Origin: Tillus elongatus
Lineage: Eukaryota > Arthropoda > Insecta > Coleoptera > Cleridae
NCBI GenBank assembly: GCA_964006375.1
Contig: OZ023267.1
Location: 30,423,094-30,487,093 of the forward strand
Length of the DNA: 64,000 nt
Direction of reading: 5' to 3'
Within the stretch, counting starts at the first letter, position 1; every line of letters starts with the position of its first letter. The notes below the pieces were generated by a model. The model did not search any database, was not told the DNA's origin, and saw only the letters and a list, made by a program, of their open reading frames with translations. Both the position numbers and the translations under genes were made by a program. Below are positions 26,435 through 36,756 of the stretch, one piece after another.

Positions 26435-26925
26435 CAAACAGCACAAAGAAATGGATACAACAAGAAAACAATAGAAACGCTAGTAAAAGAGATCAAAAAC
26501 AAACAAGTTAACAAAACCGAAAACAAAACGCCAGAAACAAACACAAAATACACAACATTCACTTATAAGCACCACATCAAAAAATAACAAAAACACTCAA
26601 ACAATGTGACTTAAAAATGGGCTACAAAACCAATAACTAAGTAATAAACAAAATAAATAAGCATCAAGAACACAACCCAATCGAATCAAATGGAATAAAT
26701 CAAATAGAATGTAACACATGTAATAAGAAATATATAGGAATGACAAAAAAATCAATAGAAACAAGATTCAAGGAACATTAAACAACATTAGATAAGATCC
26801 ACATACTTAGCTACAAATCAAACGTAGCTACACACATTCACAACAGAAAACACCAAAAACCAGATATTAACCAATTACAACTAATAAAACATATTTAAGA
26901 CCACAAAAAAAGGAAATCTGGGAAC
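26435..26925 (+). pseudogene. PLE-2 C-terminal coding relic (GIY-YIG)
   Basis: The frame starting TAQRNGYNKKTIETLVKE is the linker that follows the RT in Penelope-like proteins. After several stops and frameshifts, 26690-26905 encodes IECNTCNKKYIGMTKKSIE then TRFKEH. This is the GIY-YIG endonuclease core: YIG, the CxxC knuckle specific to PLEs, and the R..F..H motif. The last codons KEIWEQYY run into the target duplication at 26926. The reading frame's end (codons IK and stop) is found again at 37189-37198, on the far side of the PLE-1/LINE-B insertion. The RT domain is missing, so the copy was 5'-truncated. Distinct in sequence from PLE-1 and PLE-3. Confidence 0.8.
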
Positions 26926-26937
26926 AATACTACATTA
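26926..26937 (+). repeat. Target site duplication of the PLE-1 insertion, left
   Basis: AATACTACATTA, repeated exactly at 37182-37193. The bases outside differ (C left, G right upstream; T and A downstream), so the duplication is 12 bp. Confidence 0.85.
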
Positions 26938-27072
26938 TTGCATACAGACTTGGAGAATACTTCTCTGGCTTCACTGTTAGTTTTTAGTGGTGAAGGACGT
27001 AGCCAGCGCGTGAGCTAACTGGAGCAAGTGACCCTTCGAATTCTGGAAGTTCTAGGATGTTCTTTAATGCTT

Positions 27073-27113
27073 CTGTGACTATAGTTACGCTGCTTGACAG
27101 CATTTTCAGACAG
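27073..27113 (-). ncRNA. Decayed hammerhead motif of PLE-1 copy 1
   Basis: Minus strand: CUGU (helix I), CUGAAAA, U, GCUG-UCAAG-CAGC (helix II), GUAA in place of GAAA, C-UAUA-G with flanking A and U (palindrome ACUAUAGU), C, ACAG (pairs with CUGU). Core position G8 is A and the first GAAA adenine is U, so it should be inactive. Confidence 0.65.
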
Positions 27114-27454
27114 ATTAAAATTGAATTAGTACGAAATCATGGCAACTACAAATAAATATCTGTTGCTATGTTATGATATGATGTTTTGATCAAAAAATTT
27201 TTATCAAATTGAAAATAAAATGAAACACAGATGACAGATGAGGTTTTCAAAATGTCTATGTGATGTATGTCAATATTTAACATAAAAACTAGAACTAGTC
27301 TATAATAACTATGATAGCAGTTACAACAATAAAATAACTAAACAATAACAGTATAAAAGTAGTCTCTATACAACGAAAATATCAACATACACCAACTCAT
27401 TATTATATTACAACTTTTTTGAAATAATAGTTAAATTTATTTTCTTTGGCATAT

Positions 27455-29889
27455 TTAATTAGAAAGAAGAATATCCAAGAAAGGGGAATTCATTAAATCA
27501 GTTTGCTCGTTTAAAACAAGGTAGTTATTGTCGTGTGTGTGCCTTTTGACTTCTAAAGCTTCAAAAAAGTCTAGTTTACGTTTGTCATTATAAAAAAATG
27601 TTGTGGTTGTATGCGGTTATTTATTGTAGGTCTATGTTCGGTATCAATAATATGTTTTGCAAATGTAGATTTGTCAGCGTGGTTATTTCTAAATGCAGAA
27701 ATATGTTCTTTGTATCGGGTGTTAAAATTTCTAGAAGTTTGACCTATATAGATTGCGTTACTATGTGTACAAGCTAATTTATAAACTCCAGCTTTTGTCA
27801 AGAAACAAGATTTTTCTTTCGCGTTAAATAACAAATCACGCGTCGTGTTGTAAGATTTAAAAGCTACCTTTGTATTTGTACAAGTGTTTAAAATTTTTGA
27901 AATGTTTTCTGAAATGGTTCCAAAATAAGTTATCGAAACGTATTTGTTGTCTTCTTTGTCTCCAATATTTGGATAAATTAAATTAATCGCTAATTTGTAT
28001 TCTTCTCTCTCTATCATTTTATCTATTATTTTAACAGAGTAGCCATTATTAAATGCTGTTTGCTTAATTATTGAAATTTCTTTTTCAAAATTGTTTTGCA
28101 ACATAGGTATTGAAAATGCACGATGTATCATAGAATGATAGGCTGACAGCTTTTGTGAAAAAGGGTGACATGAATCGTATGGTATGGTTGTGTCAGTGTA
28201 AGTTGGTTTTCTATATATTGAAAAGTCAAATGAATTATTTTCTAATTTTCTAATTGTTAAGTCTAAAAAGTTTATACAACTGTTAGCTTCTTCTTCTAAG
28301 GTAAACTTAATATTTGTGTGAAAGCTATTAATAAAATTTAAAAATTCATTTAATTCTGTATGACTACCTTGAAAACATGCTAAAATATCATCTACGTATC
28401 TGTACCAAAAGACAATATTATGTGAAAGTTCTGATGTTAAAATTTGGTGTTCTAAGTTTTCCATAAATATGTTGGCTAATAAAGGTGACAACGGACTACC
28501 CATAGGCAGACCTTCATTTTGCATATAAATTTTATTATTAAATTTAAAATAGTTTTGTTTTATACATTCATTAAAAAGATTCATTATTTCTTGTCTTTTT
28601 ATGACATTTACGTTCTTTTCTATTAAAACGTTTTCTAATAGAGGTAAACATTCTTTAGGGGGTATCTTAGAATACATGCTACAAACATCAAACGAGACTA
28701 ATTTACTATTTGTGGGAATAATTAAGTTATTTAATTTTTGTGTAAGTTCATAAGAATTTTTAACTGAATATTTTGGAAAGTAATTGTATTCTTTAATAAG
28801 TGAAACCAGTTTGCTCGCTATCTTATGATTAGGTGTATTAACATAGCTAACTACTGGTCTCAGTGGTATATTTGGCTTATGAATTTTCAGCTTGCCATAT
28901 AATTTTGGTGGTTGCGGGCTTTTATATAAAAGATATTTCTTTTCTTGTTGACTAAACAGAGACACATTTTTAAGTTCATTTTTTAGTTTTGTCTGAAATG
29001 CGTTTGTTGGGTCTCTCCTAATTTCTGTTAAATTTTCCGTAGTAATAAAATCATTAATTTTAATGTTATATGCGTCCCTACTTATAGCTACAGTTGTATT
29101 TCCTTTATCAGCTTTAGTAAAAACTAGATCATTGTCTAATATTTTATACTGAACAGATTTTAAAATTTTAGTTTCGTTAATTTGACGTTTGTCATATTTT
29201 GAAGTTAAATGTCTTAAAAATTCACATATTTTTAATTTTTCATATTGCCTTATAGATCTGGAAGCAATTTCGGATTCAGAAGCTAATATCTCTTTAATTT
29301 TGTTTGTAAATTTAAATTTTGGGCAGTATTTATATCCTTTATTTAGAAAAGAAATTTCTTCAGTTGTAAAAATTGTATCGCTTAGGTTTTCAAACCTTTT
29401 GTAAAACTTATGTGTTTGTGGGGGAGATCTTTCTCGATTATGTAAATGTTGTGTGTTTTCTAGGTTTCTAATTTTGTTTGTCTGTGTTAAGCGTTTTTTA
29501 AATTTCAATTCACTAACTAAAATATGTATTTGGTCATCTAATATATCAAATTCTACTGGATGTAATTTATAAGCAAGTTCTGAATGGATTACCTTGATAT
29601 AAAGAAGCAAACTATCACGAATTGAAAACCATTTCATGGATTCTTCTTTCAGCCAGATGAAACTGGCTTTTCTAATAGCAATTTTTGATTGATTTGATGT
29701 TATAGTAGTTGTTATGATTACGTACTTCGGGATGACCTTCTTTCTTATGCATTCTTGGTTAAACCATGCATTCTGGGAAGCGTTCATCTGCTTGATTTTC
29801 AATTTTCTATACAAATGGGCAAGCTCTTCGATAGAAGACCTCCTCAATTCATTGATTGTTGTTGCCCTTACTTGGTGAAACTTGTCCAT
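27455..29889 (-). pseudogene. PLE-1 reverse transcriptase/GIY-YIG protein, nearly intact
   Basis: Open from 29973 (a GTG) to 27571 (800 codons). I take the ATG at 29889 (MDKFHQVRATT) as the likelier start, because the codons before about 29943 derive from the inverted neighbour copy. Counting from 29973: the PLE-specific DKG motif is at 289-291, SFDVCSMY (RT motif A) at 427-434, GLPMGSPLSP at 488-497, the RT active site YVDD at 526-529, and GVY...IYIG of the GIY-YIG nuclease at 729-744. Two lesions are seen by comparison with copy 2. The second cysteine of the nuclease CxxC knuckle is Ser (CTHS versus CTHC). Two extra T in a T-run near 27592 shift the last ~45 codons, which continue in another frame to the stop at 27455. 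RT copies the element RNA; GIY-YIG nicks the target. Confidence 0.88.
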
Positions 29890-29943
29890 ACTGCATACAG
29901 ACTTGGAGAATACTTCTCTGGCTTCACTGTTGGTTTTTAACAA

Positions 29944-30804
29944 TACCATACGATTCATGTCACCCTTTTTCACAAAAGCTGTCAGCCTATCATTCTATGA
30001 TACATCGCGCATTTTCAATACCTATGTCGCAAAACAATTTTGAAAAAGAAATTTCAATAATTAAGCAAACAGCATTTAATAATGGCTACTCTGTTAAAAT
30101 AATAGAAAAAATGATAGAGAGAAAAGAATACAAGTTAGCGATTAATTTAATTTATCCAAATATTAGAGACAAAGAAGACAACAGATACGTTTCGATAACT
30201 TATTTTGGAACCATTTCAGAAAACATTTCAAAAATTTTAAACAGTTGTACAAATACAAAGGTAGCTTTTAAATCTTATAACACGACGCGTGATTTGTTAT
30301 TTAACGCGAAAAAAAATCTTGTTTCTTGACAAAAGCTGGAGTTTATAAATTAGCTTGTACACATTGTAACGCAATCTACATAGGTCAAACTTCTAGAAAT
30401 TTTAACACCCGATACAAAGAACATATTTCTGCATTTAGAAATAACCACGCTGACAAATCTACATTTGCAAAACATATTATTGATACCGAACATAGACCTA
30501 CAATAAATAACCGCATACAACCACTACATTTTTATAATGACAAACGTAAACTAGACTTTTTTGAAGCTTTAGAAGTCAAAAGGCACACACACGACAATAA
30601 CTACCTTGTTTTAAACGAGCAAACTGAGTTAATGAATTCCCCTTTCTTGGATATTCTTCTTTCTAATTAAATATGCCAAAGAAAATAAATTTAACTATTA
30701 TTTCAAAAGAAGTTGTAATATAATAATGAGTTGATGTATGTCGATATTTTCGTTGTATAGAGACTACTTTTATACTGTTATTGTTTAGTTATTTTATTGT
30801 TGTA
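29944..30804 (+). pseudogene. PLE-1 copy 2, left part (inverted, 5'-truncated)
   Basis: Plus-strand homologue of the region 27327-28175 read on the minus strand. It starts inside the RT C-terminal region (IPYDSCHPFSQKL) and carries the linker and the GIY-YIG nuclease with its intact CTHC knuckle. It ends in FLDILLSN and a stop at 30670. One base is lost near 30312, in the AAAAAAAA run, shifting the frame between 29856-30329 and 30326-30670. The untranslated part runs to 30804, where LINE-B interrupts it; it resumes at 36757. The RT active site is absent. Confidence 0.85.
30790..30804 (+). repeat. Target site duplication of LINE-B, left
   Basis: TATTTTATTGTTGTA, repeated exactly at 36742-36756. 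PLE-1 copy 1 shows the unoccupied site (reverse complement of about 27327-27341) with a single copy, confirming a 15-bp duplication. The TGTA end merges with the element's TATG-like tail, so the true length could be a few bases less. Confidence 0.9.
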
Positions 30805-31335
30805 TGTATGTATGTACATTATATTGAGTGGCCTCGGCATTAAGCCATTAGCTCATCATACCCAAATGGGTCAACCGCGGAATTAACAATGGTGATATAA
30901 AAATTGTCAAACCATTATATTTTACATTGACATTTTAACTTATTTTTAAATTTGGTCTAACTTAATCTAGAACCTAATATATTTCGACTTTTAGCTTTGT
31001 TAATTTTTGCTATTTATTATGTCTTGTATTCTCTCCTTTTTTCTCTCTCTAAACTTAAGGATCAAACAGGGACACAATATATTCACGCACTAGGGGCCAA
31101 TCTAGGCGACTTTAAGATACATTCACAGGCAGACCCAGGGTAGAAAAGGTAAAACATTGGGACAGACAATAGGAGCTATTACTGAGTAATTATAACTATT
31201 ACACTTTATTGACATTATATGAATTATGGACTAAAAAGCAATAACATATATCAGGTAAATAATTATAACTATTACACTTTGTTAACATTATATGAGTTAT
31301 GGACTAAAGAAACAATAACATATAACAGGTAATAT

Positions 31336-34300
31336 TCAGATGCGTATTTTTAAGTTGTTAACGTGCGCATGTATAATATTAAATATTTGTGGCTTATTTG
31401 TTCCCAGTAACTGCGACAAGTTGAATGGACGCTGAATATCTGCAAATGTTGAAATTTTATTTACAAAATTCTCAATCGATAATTTGTTATTAGTACAATT
31501 TAAAAGTATATGTTCTGCGCTACCCAACTCACCACAGTCACAGCTAGGATCGTCTCTAATGCCCAGTTTGAACAAATAAGCAGGAGTTAAGGCATGCCCC
31601 GATCTTAATTTACATATGTTTACAATCATAAGTCTATCTGGTACACTTATATCATAAAACCAAGGTCGCGTTGGTGGAAATGGTTGCAAGCTTTTATAGT
31701 AATGTCCCTTATCATAATCCTTATACATTTGGGTCCATTTCTTGGAGGTTATTTCAACAATACAGGGTACTATATCAGAAGAAGGACATAAATAGTTCAA
31801 CGGCTCACCTGTAAAAACTGCCTCTTTTGCTAACGCATCAACGCTTTCATTATTTGTAATTCCGCAGTGAGCTTTCACCCACACCAGTTTAACATCGGTA
31901 CCCTCCTGTTCAAGTATTTGTATAGTCGAGACGATCTCCGCTGTAAGATACGTGCATTTTGTTGTTGGTGTGAGATTTTTCATTTTGTCAAGACAACTTT
32001 TGTTGTCTGTCAAGATTACTGCCTTTTGGGGGTGGAGGCTTCGCACAAATTTCAACGATTCCAAAATCGCCACAATTTCAGCAGAATATATAGATAATTT
32101 GGAATCTAGTTTAAATGTCTTCTGTATTCCCAAGTCTGGTATTTGATACGCACAACCAGTTAGATTATTCTGCTTTGAAGCATCAGTATACACTAAAAGG
32201 GAGTCTGGGAAACTTAGGCCTATATCAGATTTAAATAAACAGTTTCTAAATTTGCTGGGGTAATAAGAATAATCTCTTAGATACTGTATTTTAACAGGGT
32301 TTGTGGACTGAAAACACACTTTGTATATTGGGTCAAGATGTGATTTATATATATCTTCCCTATAATCTATTATATTATAATATGCTGTTACTAGAACAAG
32401 GCTGGGTTTATTTTTCCAATAAGAAGCTCTCAGATCGTCCATGAAACTATTGTGCAATTTATGGATCAGCTCACTGTTTTTTGAAAACTCTTTTATAACA
32501 AACTTGCATGCTAGATATTCTGCCCTTACTACAAACGGTAGTTCTCCAGATTCAGCTAATACTACATTATTGGGAGTACTTTTTAGAAAGCCGAGGCATA
32601 GTCTAAGGCTTTTAGTTATGATTGATTCAATTTTTTTCACATGTATTTTCGCAGCATTACTATAAAATAAACAACCGTAATCAATCATTGATCTAATGTA
32701 AGACTTATAAAAAGTAATACAAATAAATGGGTCAGCCCCCCATTTTGTGTGACTAATAAATCTGAGTGCATTTAGTCCCTTTTCAGTCTTCTGGATGACC
32801 TTCGCTACTTGATCCCTCCATAGCAATTTCCGATCAATTGTTAGACCCAAAAAGTTTACACGTTCTTGTATAGGATACGTATGATTGTCTATTGTTATGT
32901 TAGATTGGTTGTCTCTTTTGTTGTTGAATATACATATCTGGGTTTTATTTTCGGAAATGGCCAAGCCGTTGTTAACAAACCACTGCTTCAAAGCTATAAA
33001 ATCCGTTGCTAAAGCTGTCGTGCCACTGGAAATGTCACACCTTGGGACATATATACAAAGGTCGTCGGCAAACTGTAGAAGTTTACAATGTTTTATCGTA
33101 GTATGCAGATCAATAGTATAGACAATATACAACAGCGGACTCAATACACTTCCCTGGGGAAGTCCCAGATTAGTTGTTCTTGGCCCCACCACTTCATTGT
33201 TGATTTTTAAATACAATATACGGTCTTCATATAATTTAATAATTCGTCTTGCAAAGCATGCAGGTATATTAATTTTCAGCATTTTGTTGTACAGAACCTT
33301 AAGGTTGACATTATCGTAAGCGCCTTGGATGTCTATAAACATACCCAGCAATGACGTTTTGCTTGCTAACGAATTGTTTATATCTAGAATGAAATTAGCT
33401 AGACTAGACATAGTTGACGTATTTTTGCGAAATCCAAATTGTGTATCTGAGATTAAAGATTGTTGTTCCAGCCATTTTTCTAATCTGTTTTTAATCATAT
33501 ATTCCATGGTTTTAAGTACACATGAACCCAACGATATACCCCTGTAGGAATTGTGCATAAAAGGGTCTTTAAACGGTTTTAAAAACGTGACAATTAGGTG
33601 AACTTTCCAATCTTGTGGAATTACTTCGGATATCCAAACAGTATTTATGACCTCCAAGAAGTTTCGCCTCATATTTGGAGACAGGCATGCAAGTATTTCA
33701 TAATAAATTCCATCCATACCTGGAGCTGTGCGTTTTTTATTCTTTAAGCTACTGTCTAATTCATACAATGTAAATGGTTCTGATAATTTATGGCAGCATT
33801 CAAGACACATTGAATTTTCGTATATATTTTCTTTAGTGCTTATTGGTGCTATATTACAAAGAAATAAGTCTGCTAACACAGGATTGTTATGTGATGCATA
33901 TGTTACATTTTGGTTAATGTTATTTAATCGCTTTGCCATTTTCCATATTTCCCCAATCTGAGTATTTCTATTTAGTTTTAAACAAAAATTTTTCCAGCTG
34001 TTACGTTTGCTGGTGAGTATTGTTCTCTTTTTTAAAGCAGAAAGGTTTTTATAAGCAAGAAAATTTTCATAAGATGGTATACTTTTGTAATTAGAAAGAG
34101 CTTGTCTTTCTTTGTCAATTGCCTGCCTACATTCCTCGTTCCACCATGGTTTACTAAAACGGGGATTGGCGGCTGTCCTCCTCTCCGGGATAGCGGCCTC
34201 ACATATATAATTAATTTTTTTTATGAATTCGTCGTAAGTTAAATTTTGACGTCTAATTTGTTCTGCCGCAATCTCCGACAGAGAGGAAAACAACATCCAA

Positions 34301-35049
34301 TTGGCCTTATCTAAATTCCACCTTTTATTTAAAAATTTGTTTGTGTTGTTTATTTGCGCATTATGTATATTATTTGAATAGTCATTGTAACATAATTGCA
34401 TCCGAATAACATAATGGTCTGAGCCTAGATTGTCATTATCTACTAACCAAGTAATTTTAGGTAATATATCAGGAGAGCAAATCGATAAGTCCACGGCAGA
34501 CACATTTGAGCTATTGGGCCTATTAAGCAGTGTGGGCGCGCCACTATTTAAAAAACAAATATTTGAGTTTTCGATTGCTGACAACAATTCTCTGCCTCCT
34601 CGGTCTGTGCTAGCACACCCCCATGCCAAATTATGGCAGTTGGTGTCCCCACACACAACAAAGGGTCGTTTAAGACTTCTAAAGTATGATGTCCACTGCC
34701 TCTCGCTCACGTTTTTATTTGGTGGAATATAAATAGAGTACAAATAAATATTAAATGTTTTAGAGACCTTTAATTGAACTGCAGTGCACATCATACCTGC
34801 AATCTCATAGAAGTTTGTTTGGGTTATTAGATATTTCTTATTTGCAAGTATGGCTACGCCGCCATATCCATCCGCCCTATCTTGTCTCACTAAATTGTAA
34901 CCATTAAATCTAATAAAGTTTTCTTTCTTTAGCCAAGTTTCACATATAAAAGCAACTTTTATATTATTGTCAAAAAGATATTTTTCTAAATGCCCTTTAT
35001 TAGCTTTGATTGACCTCGCGTTCCATTGCATTATCTCTATACTGCGCAT
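31336..35049 (-). CDS. LINE-B ORF2: endonuclease-RT-RNase H polyprotein
   Basis: 1237 codons from an ATG at 35049, whose start overlaps the end of ORF1 (stop at 35037-35039). AP endonuclease: N10, E37, GDTNCHN with D135/N137, D187 and SDH at 210-212, all expected catalytic positions. RT: SLGS...GFRKNTST around 506-546, motif A FIDIQGAYD (D573), LPQGSVLSPLL at 630-640, catalytic FADD at 660-663. RNase H: D956 (VYTDAS), E991 (SAEI), D1015 (LTDN), D1071 (ESVDALA). C-terminal C-x-C-x7-H-x4-C knuckle at 1170-1185. No stop or frameshift interrupts it. The enzyme nicks the target, primes reverse transcription there, and removes the RNA strand. Translation probably depends on reinitiation or termination coupling at the ORF1 stop. 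Confidence 0.93.
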   Translation of the reverse strand: MRSIEIMQWNARSIKANKGHLEKYLFDNNIKVAFICETWLKKENFIRFNGYNLVRQDRADGYGGVAILANKKYLITQTNFYEIAGMMCTAVQLKVSKTFNIYLYSIYIPPNKNVSERQWTSYFRSLKRPFVVCGDTNCHNLAWGCASTDRGGRELLSAIENSNICFLNSGAPTLLNRPNSSNVSAVDLSICSPDILPKITWLVDNDNLGSDHYVIRMQLCYNDYSNNIHNAQINNTNKFLNKRWNLDKANWMLFSSLSEIAAEQIRRQNLTYDEFIKKINYICEAAIPERRTAANPRFSKPWWNEECRQAIDKERQALSNYKSIPSYENFLAYKNLSALKKRTILTSKRNSWKNFCLKLNRNTQIGEIWKMAKRLNNINQNVTYASHNNPVLADLFLCNIAPISTKENIYENSMCLECCHKLSEPFTLYELDSSLKNKKRTAPGMDGIYYEILACLSPNMRRNFLEVINTVWISEVIPQDWKVHLIVTFLKPFKDPFMHNSYRGISLGSCVLKTMEYMIKNRLEKWLEQQSLISDTQFGFRKNTSTMSSLANFILDINNSLASKTSLLGMFIDIQGAYDNVNLKVLYNKMLKINIPACFARRIIKLYEDRILYLKINNEVVGPRTTNLGLPQGSVLSPLLYIVYTIDLHTTIKHCKLLQFADDLCIYVPRCDISSGTTALATDFIALKQWFVNNGLAISENKTQICIFNNKRDNQSNITIDNHTYPIQERVNFLGLTIDRKLLWRDQVAKVIQKTEKGLNALRFISHTKWGADPFICITFYKSYIRSMIDYGCLFYSNAAKIHVKKIESIITKSLRLCLGFLKSTPNNVVLAESGELPFVVRAEYLACKFVIKEFSKNSELIHKLHNSFMDDLRASYWKNKPSLVLVTAYYNIIDYREDIYKSHLDPIYKVCFQSTNPVKIQYLRDYSYYPSKFRNCLFKSDIGLSFPDSLLVYTDASKQNNLTGCAYQIPDLGIQKTFKLDSKLSIYSAEIVAILESLKFVRSLHPQKAVILTDNKSCLDKMKNLTPTTKCTYLTAEIVSTIQILEQEGTDVKLVWVKAHCGITNNESVDALAKEAVFTGEPLNYLCPSSDIVPCIVEITSKKWTQMYKDYDKGHYYKSLQPFPPTRPWFYDISVPDRLMIVNICKLRSGHALTPAYLFKLGIRDDPSCDCGELGSAEHILLNCTNNKLSIENFVNKISTFADIQRPFNLSQLLGTNKPQIFNIIHAHVNNLKIRI

Positions 35050-36650
35050 GACTGATTATTTTGAGAAAGAATTTCCGTTATCCGTATTTTAAAGGTATTT
35101 AACATTTGTTCGTCTACCAAGTTGGCATTAAATTGTTCAAATACCCCGGTCATAAATAACATAATTTCATCCCTTGTTTTGTCTATATTTTTTACATTTT
35201 GGTTGCGGTAATTATATGATGGTGGGTAATTATTTATTATGCTGTTTGTTTGTGGTAAGCGTATGTTAGAAATTATTTGTTTCCTAGATTCATTCAGTCT
35301 GGCAATAGTAGGGGAGTCTATGGTGTTTCTACGTCTTGGTGATTGTGATGGGGAGTACCGAGTTATGGTTTTTGTAAATTTGTTGGACGTGGGAAATTGT
35401 GTGTATTGCTGTGTATCAGCGATAATTTGTGGGCTTGTCGGTATGGGTAAACTTTCGTTTTTTGTTTGATGATAACCACTGTTTTTTGACTTAACTGCTT
35501 GGGAATAACTTTTGTTGACTTTTTCTAAAGATTCGTTATAAGACAAATTCTCTGTACTCATTATATGCTTTATACTTTTTTGTTTTTCAAATTCAGCACA
35601 CAATTTGCGGTCTGTAGCCTCATGAGGTCCTGAGCACAATATACAAGTTGGTGAATTTTTACGATCACATTCTTCGTTTTTATGATTATTACCGCAATAT
35701 TTGCATCGTTCCTGTGCTCTGCACTGTGAACTTATGTGGCCATACCTCAAACATTTTAAACACTGAGTGACCCTCTGTATATACGGCTCCACTTGAAAAA
35801 TTATATTTTCTATGACTACTTCCGTGGGAAGTGTTTGACCTTTAAATTCTACCAGTATGCTTGATGTCTTTTTATATTCTATTTTACCATTGTTAACAAC
35901 CCTACGATTTAACCTTTTAACATTAAATACCTCAAAGTGATTGTTATACGTTGGTTCAATTATATTTATAAGCTCTTCTTCTTCTATATCAATATCTACT
36001 TGTTTTATTACTCCTTGTCGTTTTAAGAGAAATTGGGGAATGTATGCCTCTAAATTTTTTGTTTTAAGAAATTCCGAATTAATTAACACGTTTGCACTAT
36101 TTGCTGTTAAAAGTGTAACTTTTAATTTGTTACGTCCTATACTAGTAATATTGACTATCTCATTTTTAATGTTCTTTGAAGAATTCATAATTAATTTAGC
36201 AGCTCCAATTTTATGGAGCCTCCCTATATTAAAATCTGTATTTTTACTTTCCAAGTAAACGATAAATGGCCCGGAATCATTTTCTTGATATCTGTTAAAT
36301 GTTTTGTGTTTGCGTCCGATTATCTCTCTTATACGTTCCGTTGTATTATCTGATCTTTTTAAATTAGCATAAATTTCTGTTTCTGATATCTGTTTATTTA
36401 CATCTACCGTTTTACTATTTATTTTCCCTAATAATTCTACATGCTTAAGATAATCTAGTTTTTTACTTACTTCTTTTTTTCCTTTACCTCTCCTAATTAA
36501 ACTCATTTTTATTCCACTTTTTTCTGATATCTTTTGCTTACCCGTAACCTCGTATTCATCGCCTATGTCGTCTATTTCCATGTTTGCACTTTCATCACTA
36601 CTAGAGTGTCCCCCCCTGTCCGGGGGTTCACAATCTTTAGCTTCAGACAT
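35037..36650 (-). CDS. LINE-B ORF1: gag-like nucleic-acid-binding protein
   Basis: 537 codons from ATG 36650, 91 nt inside the element's 5' end. An acidic and then strongly basic N-terminus (GKQKISEKSGIK, RRGKGKKEVSKK) is followed by a central domain that probably folds like the RRM-type region of LINE gag proteins. Three zinc knuckles follow: CLKCLRYGHISSQC (297-310), CKYC...H...C (316-328) and CILC...H...C (336-351). The C-terminus is Ser/Pro/Asn-rich and polar. Proteins of this kind coat the element RNA and form the ribonucleoprotein used for retrotransposition. The frame is complete. The central-domain assignment is by position in the family, not by motif. Confidence 0.9.
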   Translation of the reverse strand: MSEAKDCEPPDRGGHSSSDESANMEIDDIGDEYEVTGKQKISEKSGIKMSLIRRGKGKKEVSKKLDYLKHVELLGKINSKTVDVNKQISETEIYANLKRSDNTTERIREIIGRKHKTFNRYQENDSGPFIVYLESKNTDFNIGRLHKIGAAKLIMNSSKNIKNEIVNITSIGRNKLKVTLLTANSANVLINSEFLKTKNLEAYIPQFLLKRQGVIKQVDIDIEEEELINIIEPTYNNHFEVFNVKRLNRRVVNNGKIEYKKTSSILVEFKGQTLPTEVVIENIIFQVEPYIQRVTQCLKCLRYGHISSQCRAQERCKYCGNNHKNEECDRKNSPTCILCSGPHEATDRKLCAEFEKQKSIKHIMSTENLSYNESLEKVNKSYSQAVKSKNSGYHQTKNESLPIPTSPQIIADTQQYTQFPTSNKFTKTITRYSPSQSPRRRNTIDSPTIARLNESRKQIISNIRLPQTNSIINNYPPSYNYRNQNVKNIDKTRDEIMLFMTGVFEQFNANLVDEQMLNTFKIRITEILSQNNQSCAV

Positions 36651-36741
36651 TATTTAAACTGACTATTCAATTCAAAACACAATTCACTGGTAACGATCGA
36701 AAGCAACGTCCGTTCTGTTCAAGCGCTACCGTCCGAATCCC
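36651..36741 (-). promoter_or_regulatory. LINE-B 5' UTR with possible internal promoter
   Basis: The element starts GGGATTCGGACGG directly after the target duplication. Taking the first A as +1, GGACGT falls at +28 to +33, where downstream promoter elements of insect non-LTR elements sit, and ATTC fits the 3' half of an initiator. The GGG before it could be untemplated bases copied from the RNA cap. Motif-based inference only. Confidence 0.35.
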
Positions 36742-36756
36742 TATTTTATTGTTGTA
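36742..36756 (+). repeat. Target site duplication of LINE-B, right
   Basis: Exact 15-nt repeat of 30790-30804. PLE-1 sequence continues immediately after it. Confidence 0.9.

Larger units (their letters stand above)
26938..29943 (-). mobile_element. PLE-1 copy 1 (Penelope-like element)
   Basis: Minus-strand element with its 3' terminus at the 12-bp target duplication (26926-26937) and its 5' part meeting an inverted second copy at about 29943. The 3' untranslated/pLTR-like region is 26938-27454 and the RT-GIY-YIG gene is 27455-29889. Its 5' end (about 29856-29939) repeats the outermost ~90 nt of the right-hand terminus (37090-37181), as expected for pLTR-bearing PLEs. With copy 2 it forms an inverted dimer inserted as one unit. 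Confidence 0.88.
30805..36741 (-). mobile_element. LINE-B: full-length I-group non-LTR retrotransposon
   Basis: 5.94 kb on the minus strand, delimited by an exact 15-bp target duplication. Order: 5' UTR (36651-36741), ORF1 gag-like protein, ORF2 endonuclease-RT-RNase H overlapping ORF1 by 13 nt, a 3' UTR of about 530 nt and a terminal (TACA)n-type tail at 30805-30818. The RNase H domain plus N-terminal AP endonuclease place it in the I superfamily in a broad sense. Both ORFs are open and neither end is truncated, so it looks young. It is inserted in the 3' part of PLE-1 copy 2. Confidence 0.92.

Noticed and set aside
31867..36258. Plus-strand open frames of 60-105 codons across LINE-B
   Set aside because: All are antisense shadows of the two LINE-B genes.
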